Below are positions 60,090 to 64,000 of a stretch of DNA of 64,000 nucleotides, piece after piece. The notes beneath the pieces are model-generated. The model had not been told where the DNA came from. It saw nothing but the letters and a program-made list of their open reading frames with translations, and made no database searches. How positions within the stretch are numbered: position 1 is the first letter of the stretch; the number at the start of each line of letters is the position of its first letter. This DNA comes from Sebastes aleutianus (lineage: Eukaryota > Chordata > Actinopteri > Perciformes > Sebastidae): positions 15,801,629 to 15,865,628 of the forward strand of contig CAKAKS010000032.1 in assembly GCA_916700875.1 (NCBI GenBank), in the 5' to 3' direction. The position numbers and the translations under genes are program-made.

Positions 60090-60620
60090 GTCACTTAAGT
60101 TGAGCATTCACAGCACTCAGTGGTACCAGCCTCTCAAATGTGTTTTTTTTATCATTGTAAACGGATCATCTTTGGATTTTCGATCGTTGTCAAAGAACAT
60201 ATATTGCCAATATGTGAAAGTCAATCGTTCGTTCCATTGCAACGTCAGCGCCCAACAACAAGCAATGTTTCTGCCATTTTGGACTGAAAGCGAATACCGG
60301 ATGCCACTAAAACGTCCGACTAAAAAGTGCCGTAGAAAAGTAAAACAAAATTATTTCTATTCTATTGTCATATCCTACTAAAATAGCCTGTGTTGAACAA
60401 AGCGTTTTTTGCCCAAAATGGCAGCAGTGACTGTACTGTGCTTCTATACTCTTTTCCATTGTTCAGACAAAACAAACAATCTCACATTGTGTCACAGTGA
60501 CTCTGGGAAATTGTGATGGACAGTTTTCACTAAACAAATAAATGATTTGTTTGAAAAAAAAAGAATATAGAAAGATTAATAGACAATCAAACTAGTCTTT
60601 AGTAGAAGCTCCAGTATCAA
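60090..60620. repeat. Inverted partner of the 46690-47306 element
   Basis: GTTCGTTCCATTGCAACG and TTTTGGACTGAAAGCGA are the reverse of sequences at 47045-47170; CCAATATGTGAAAGTCAA also pairs. 60410-60540 continues with matches to 46860-47240. Ends are not defined. Confidence 0.6.
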
Positions 60621-61607
60621 CACATTCTTGTGAGGCACGTACTCAAAGGAGGAACAGATTGTGACAGTGATGAATGGACACAGGGCTGACGCATGACCTC
60701 TTGTTTTTTTCATCTGGATGTTTTTGTGATGTGCAAGTTCACCAGTCAAGGAAGCAGAAATTCATGGTTTACTTCAGCCAGCTGCTTCACCCCGGGCCAA
60801 GGTGAGCCGTCACTGGTGGGATGACATATCTGCCTGTCGTTGAGCCGTTATAGAACGTGAGGATGCCGATTCTTCCTCTGCTCCCCCAGACTTTATTTAA
60901 AGCGTGATCTAATATTGCATCTAGTTGTGTCATGTTGTTTACTGGGAACACGACGAGGGGACATCTCAGCTATTCTGGCACTACTCTTTGCCTGGGTGAT
61001 ATTCCAGGAGGTGGTGAAAGGGACTCCAACCCTGATCCTGATTATTCTGGTTGCATGTTCACATGTTGGTGAACGGATGCTCGATGAAGTTAGCCGATCC
61101 TGAGGGAAAGTAGTGTCGGTCCAGGTGTGATGTGAGGTGGGATGGGCCTGGTCTTGCCTCAGGAATGGTCTAGAATCACTCACTAATCCCTCACTTTGTA
61201 GGCACTCTATTGAACCGAGACGCACATACATACCCTCGTGCGGGTGCATGCACACATAAAACGCACACTCCCCTCACCCAGTCTGAGTAAACATCCTTTG
61301 AAGAATAAAGTGTCTTTTTAAAATAGATGTCCGCTGATATCAAAAGAGACTCTCTGTGTGGGAGGGAGGCAACTATTCACTGTTTAAACAGGTTGCTTGT
61401 TGTTGTCTGACACATAAGACCAGCCTCAGCGCCAAGCACGATGACAGGAGTCAGGATGACAAGAGTCATCATCATGTTTGGCACCTGCTCAGAGCAAAAC
61501 ATGGACATGAGTTGAGAGTTATTAGCATATAAATGACATTTGATTGAAGTATTGTATGAGGAATTGTCTCTTTGATATTTCTTAAGCATGCTGGCTTTGT
61601 TTGTTTA

Positions 61608-62166
61608 CAGTGGTGGAAAGTAACTAAGTACATTTAATCAAGTACTGTACTTAAGTACAATTTTGAGGTGCTTTTACTCTACTTGAGTATTTCAATTTTA
61701 TGGTACTTTTTACTTCTACTCCACTACATTTCAGAGGGAAATGTTGTACTTTTTACTTCACTACATTTATCTGACAGCTTTAGTTGCTAGTTATTTTTGC
61801 AGATTAATATTTTACTATGAGACCAGTTTATAAAATATGATACTGTGCTACAGATTAAACTATCCAACAGTACATTAAGTAGTTAAAATGTGCTCCATCT
61901 CCACATGCTGTCACATTGAAATGCTGCTTACGTGTTAAAGCATCAGTAATAATATTCCAATAATGTGATAAATAATGATATAAACACTCTGAAAGGGACA
62001 ATTCTGCCCAACAAGTACTTTTACTTTAAGTGTATTTTGATGCTAATACTTTTGTACTTTTACTCAAGTAAGATTTTGAATGTAGGACTGTTACTTGTAG
62101 TCATTCTACGCTGTAGTATTAGTATGTTTACTTCAGTAAAATATCTGAGTACTTCTTCCACCACTG
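61608..62166 (+). mobile_element. hAT-like MITE, CAGTGGTGGAA family, complete reference copy
   Basis: Ends CAGTGGTGGAAAGTAACTAA and GAGTACTTCTTCCACCACTG are inverted at the outer 11 bp. Flanking 8-mers TTTGTTTA and TTTGTTTG agree at 7 of 8. This is the best copy of the most abundant element in the window (six copies). Confidence 0.92.
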
Positions 62167-63736
62167 TTTGTTTGTTTAGGGAAGTTCTTGTGTTTTCTCG
62201 TCTAAGCGTGTATGTGTGAGGTTGGGGATTGTCCTCAGCTGCTACAGTGTCCCATTCCTGAAAGCGGTGACCGATGGGGAATCTCTCCACCTTGGGGCAG
62301 CTTTCAGCGCCATCTTAGATGAAAGGTCCCAGGTTCCAGCACTGCTGGGCCCCAATCCACTCCTCACAGGCGGCAGAGCAGCTGACATACCTGACGAGGC
62401 CGGCATGGGCACCTAATGAAAGCAGAAGGCGCACACACACATAAACAAAGAGCAACTCGCACAACCAGTCAGCCAAATGTGGGTGGAAAGTTTATCCCTA
62501 AACATAGATGTGTAGCTGACTGAAATAACCCTGGGTTCTCTCTCTGGCTTTATTCCATTCTACACTTAGGCAGCGGTATTTGACTACCATAGAAAACACA
62601 AACACGAGTACACACACTTCCGCACACACGCTCATGGTGTGAGCTTGTTTGCTCAGGCCTGATTTACTTGGTTAAGTTGTCCTCTACAGTGACCTCTGCT
62701 CGGTAGACGTACTCGTCAGCGCGGGCCGAGCTCTGCTTTACTTTACTCTGGCAGACTGGCCTAACCTGTTTTACCTGCGAGGTTGTCGTTACATACTCCC
62801 CCCCCAACCTCCACCCACTCTTTTACTATCTTCAGTGTTATTTCCATTTCCCTTATTCATGCTCTTGAGACAAATAGTACCAGACAGATATTTTTGTTAT
62901 TTAAATATGGTATTGTTTATAAATGTTGACATATAAAACATTCACAAACCAGTGACTTTATGTGGGAAAGTGCATAACCTCTTGCCCTTTAGCCTTTTCC
63001 TTTTTATTGGATTGCTGGCATGTAGGTTGGTAGCTGCAGGGGCTTGGGAAGATGGGGTCAGCTCAGGGGGGTAAAGAGAACCGTCAGCCCTGATTGGCAC
63101 TAGCACATGTGGGCATTCACACCTCTGCCCCTGCTCCTGCCTTGGCCCTGTTAGGTTGGCCTCAGCAACCCTTACCCACACGGGCAGGCCTAGCCCAGCC
63201 CAGCGGAAAAAGGAGTTGTCAGCTTTAGGGGCTTTGCGCTGGGGCAGCTGCCACTGGACAGGCAGTTATATTTAAACCTGTAAGGCGAGGGGAGTCACTG
63301 TGTGGGCAGCAGCTTTTACACTTGCTACTTGCTGCTCTCTGGGCAGCACAAAGCTCTTTATCCATACAGAAGCACTGGCAGTGCCAGGGCAGAAGGTGGA
63401 AGTGAGGGCTGAGGATGGGATGGCACTAGTCTGGCCCCTAACTAGGCTTATTAATTTTATCCCCTATACAATGCTGGCCAACGTTTCCCTTCCCATTGTT
63501 CTCATTATCACTTTGTGCATTAGCGACAAGAGCCTCGCTGCCTCTGGAGCTCTGCTGGAGCCAGCTGTGGCTCCCCCCAAACCCACGGGAACCTTGCAAG
63601 TGTATGTGGTTTGTGTAGATGTGGTGGGGAGGTGCTGATGGAGAGGTTAGTCTCTCAGCGACCTTGGTGTGTCCTGCTGAGCTGCAAAGTCAGAGGAGAG
63701 ATGGGGGGGCCCGGAGAGTGCTGATGATCGTGCAGT

Positions 63737-63758
63737 GTGTGTGTGTGTGTGTGTGTAG
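63737..63758 (+). repeat. GT microsatellite
   Basis: A short (GT)n run of about 11 units. Confidence 0.95.
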
Positions 63759-64000
63759 CACGTGTTTCTGGTGGCATTGTTAGTGGTGACTCATGATTTG
63801 AGTTGTTGACCAGTGAGTTTTTGATCAACATTGGCATGTTGGACATTGGATCCTTCACCGAGTATCACTTTCTATCTTTAACAAAATTTGAAAGTACAAA
63901 TGGTAAAAGCATAGAAGTGGTAGTAGAAGTAATACTTCAAAACATTGGGGATCTTCACCAGGTAATAGAATAAACAATGTTGCATGAAAACATACTGTAT

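Larger units (their letters stand above)
56884..64000 (+). other. mnat1: mnat1 intron 6, 5' part (continues beyond window)
   Basis: At least 7.1 kb. It contains a MITE fragment at 57845-57956, complete MITEs at 59652-60001 and 61608-62166, an inverted repeat partner of the 46690 element at 60090-60620 and a GT run at 63737-63758. The stretches 58000-59600, 60640-61600 and 62200-63700 show no recognised features; several balanced blocks there might be regulatory. Confidence 0.7.

Noticed and set aside
57000..64000. Search for mnat1 exon 7
   Set aside because: No segment encoding a match to the human continuation after GIKM was found, so the gene is treated as running off the window.

Overview
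The window is vertebrate nuclear DNA, most likely from a percomorph-type teleost fish. The protein-coding exons match the SIX homeobox family and MNAT1 closely, and the introns are short by mammalian standards. The background is AT-rich and full of short dinucleotide and trinucleotide repeats, terminal-inverted-repeat (hAT-like) elements and 5'-truncated LINE tails typical of fish. No bacterial, CRISPR or prophage content is seen.

Three genes are supported. six1 (minus strand, 2 coding exons, 285 aa) spans 21625-25785. six4 (minus strand, 3 coding exons, 670 aa) spans 35951-40483. mnat1 (plus strand) starts at 43302; its first six coding exons (231 codons) are inside the window and its 3' exons lie beyond 64000. 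The order and orientation six1(-), six4(-), mnat1(+) is the conserved SIX1-SIX4-MNAT1 block known from human chromosome 14. I cannot assign the teleost a/b ohnologue, so the plain symbols are used. six6, the usual neighbour beyond six1, is not found in the 21.6 kb on that side.

Layout: 1-21.2 kb is the flank downstream of six1. It holds many transposon copies, several nested inside one another, plus stretches of unique balanced-composition DNA that are candidate conserved regulatory elements, and one weak exon-like segment at 11.8 kb. From 21.2 to 25.8 kb is six1, whose single intron is built largely from tandem duplications. From 25.8 to 34.3 kb is the six1/six4 intergenic region, containing LINE fragments, a duplicated segment and candidate enhancers. 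From 34.3 to 40.8 kb is six4 with its 3' UTR. From 40.8 to 43.3 kb is the region between the divergent six4 and mnat1 genes, with transposon ends reaching close to the mnat1 start. From 43.3 kb to the end are mnat1 exons 1-6 and repeat-rich introns.

How the genes relate: SIX1 and SIX4 are partner transcription factors of the PAX-SIX-EYA-DACH network (muscle, placode, kidney and ear development) and are known to share enhancers. MNAT1 is the RING-finger assembly factor of the CDK7-cyclin H kinase of TFIIH; it is a housekeeping bystander that may carry six-gene enhancers in its introns. I see no novel multi-gene system. The most unusual material is the repeat architecture: nested TIR elements, the tandem-expanded six1 intron, a repeat shared between six1 and mnat1 introns, and repeat pairs flanking exons. 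All splice sites were read by eye, and no alignment or database search was run.
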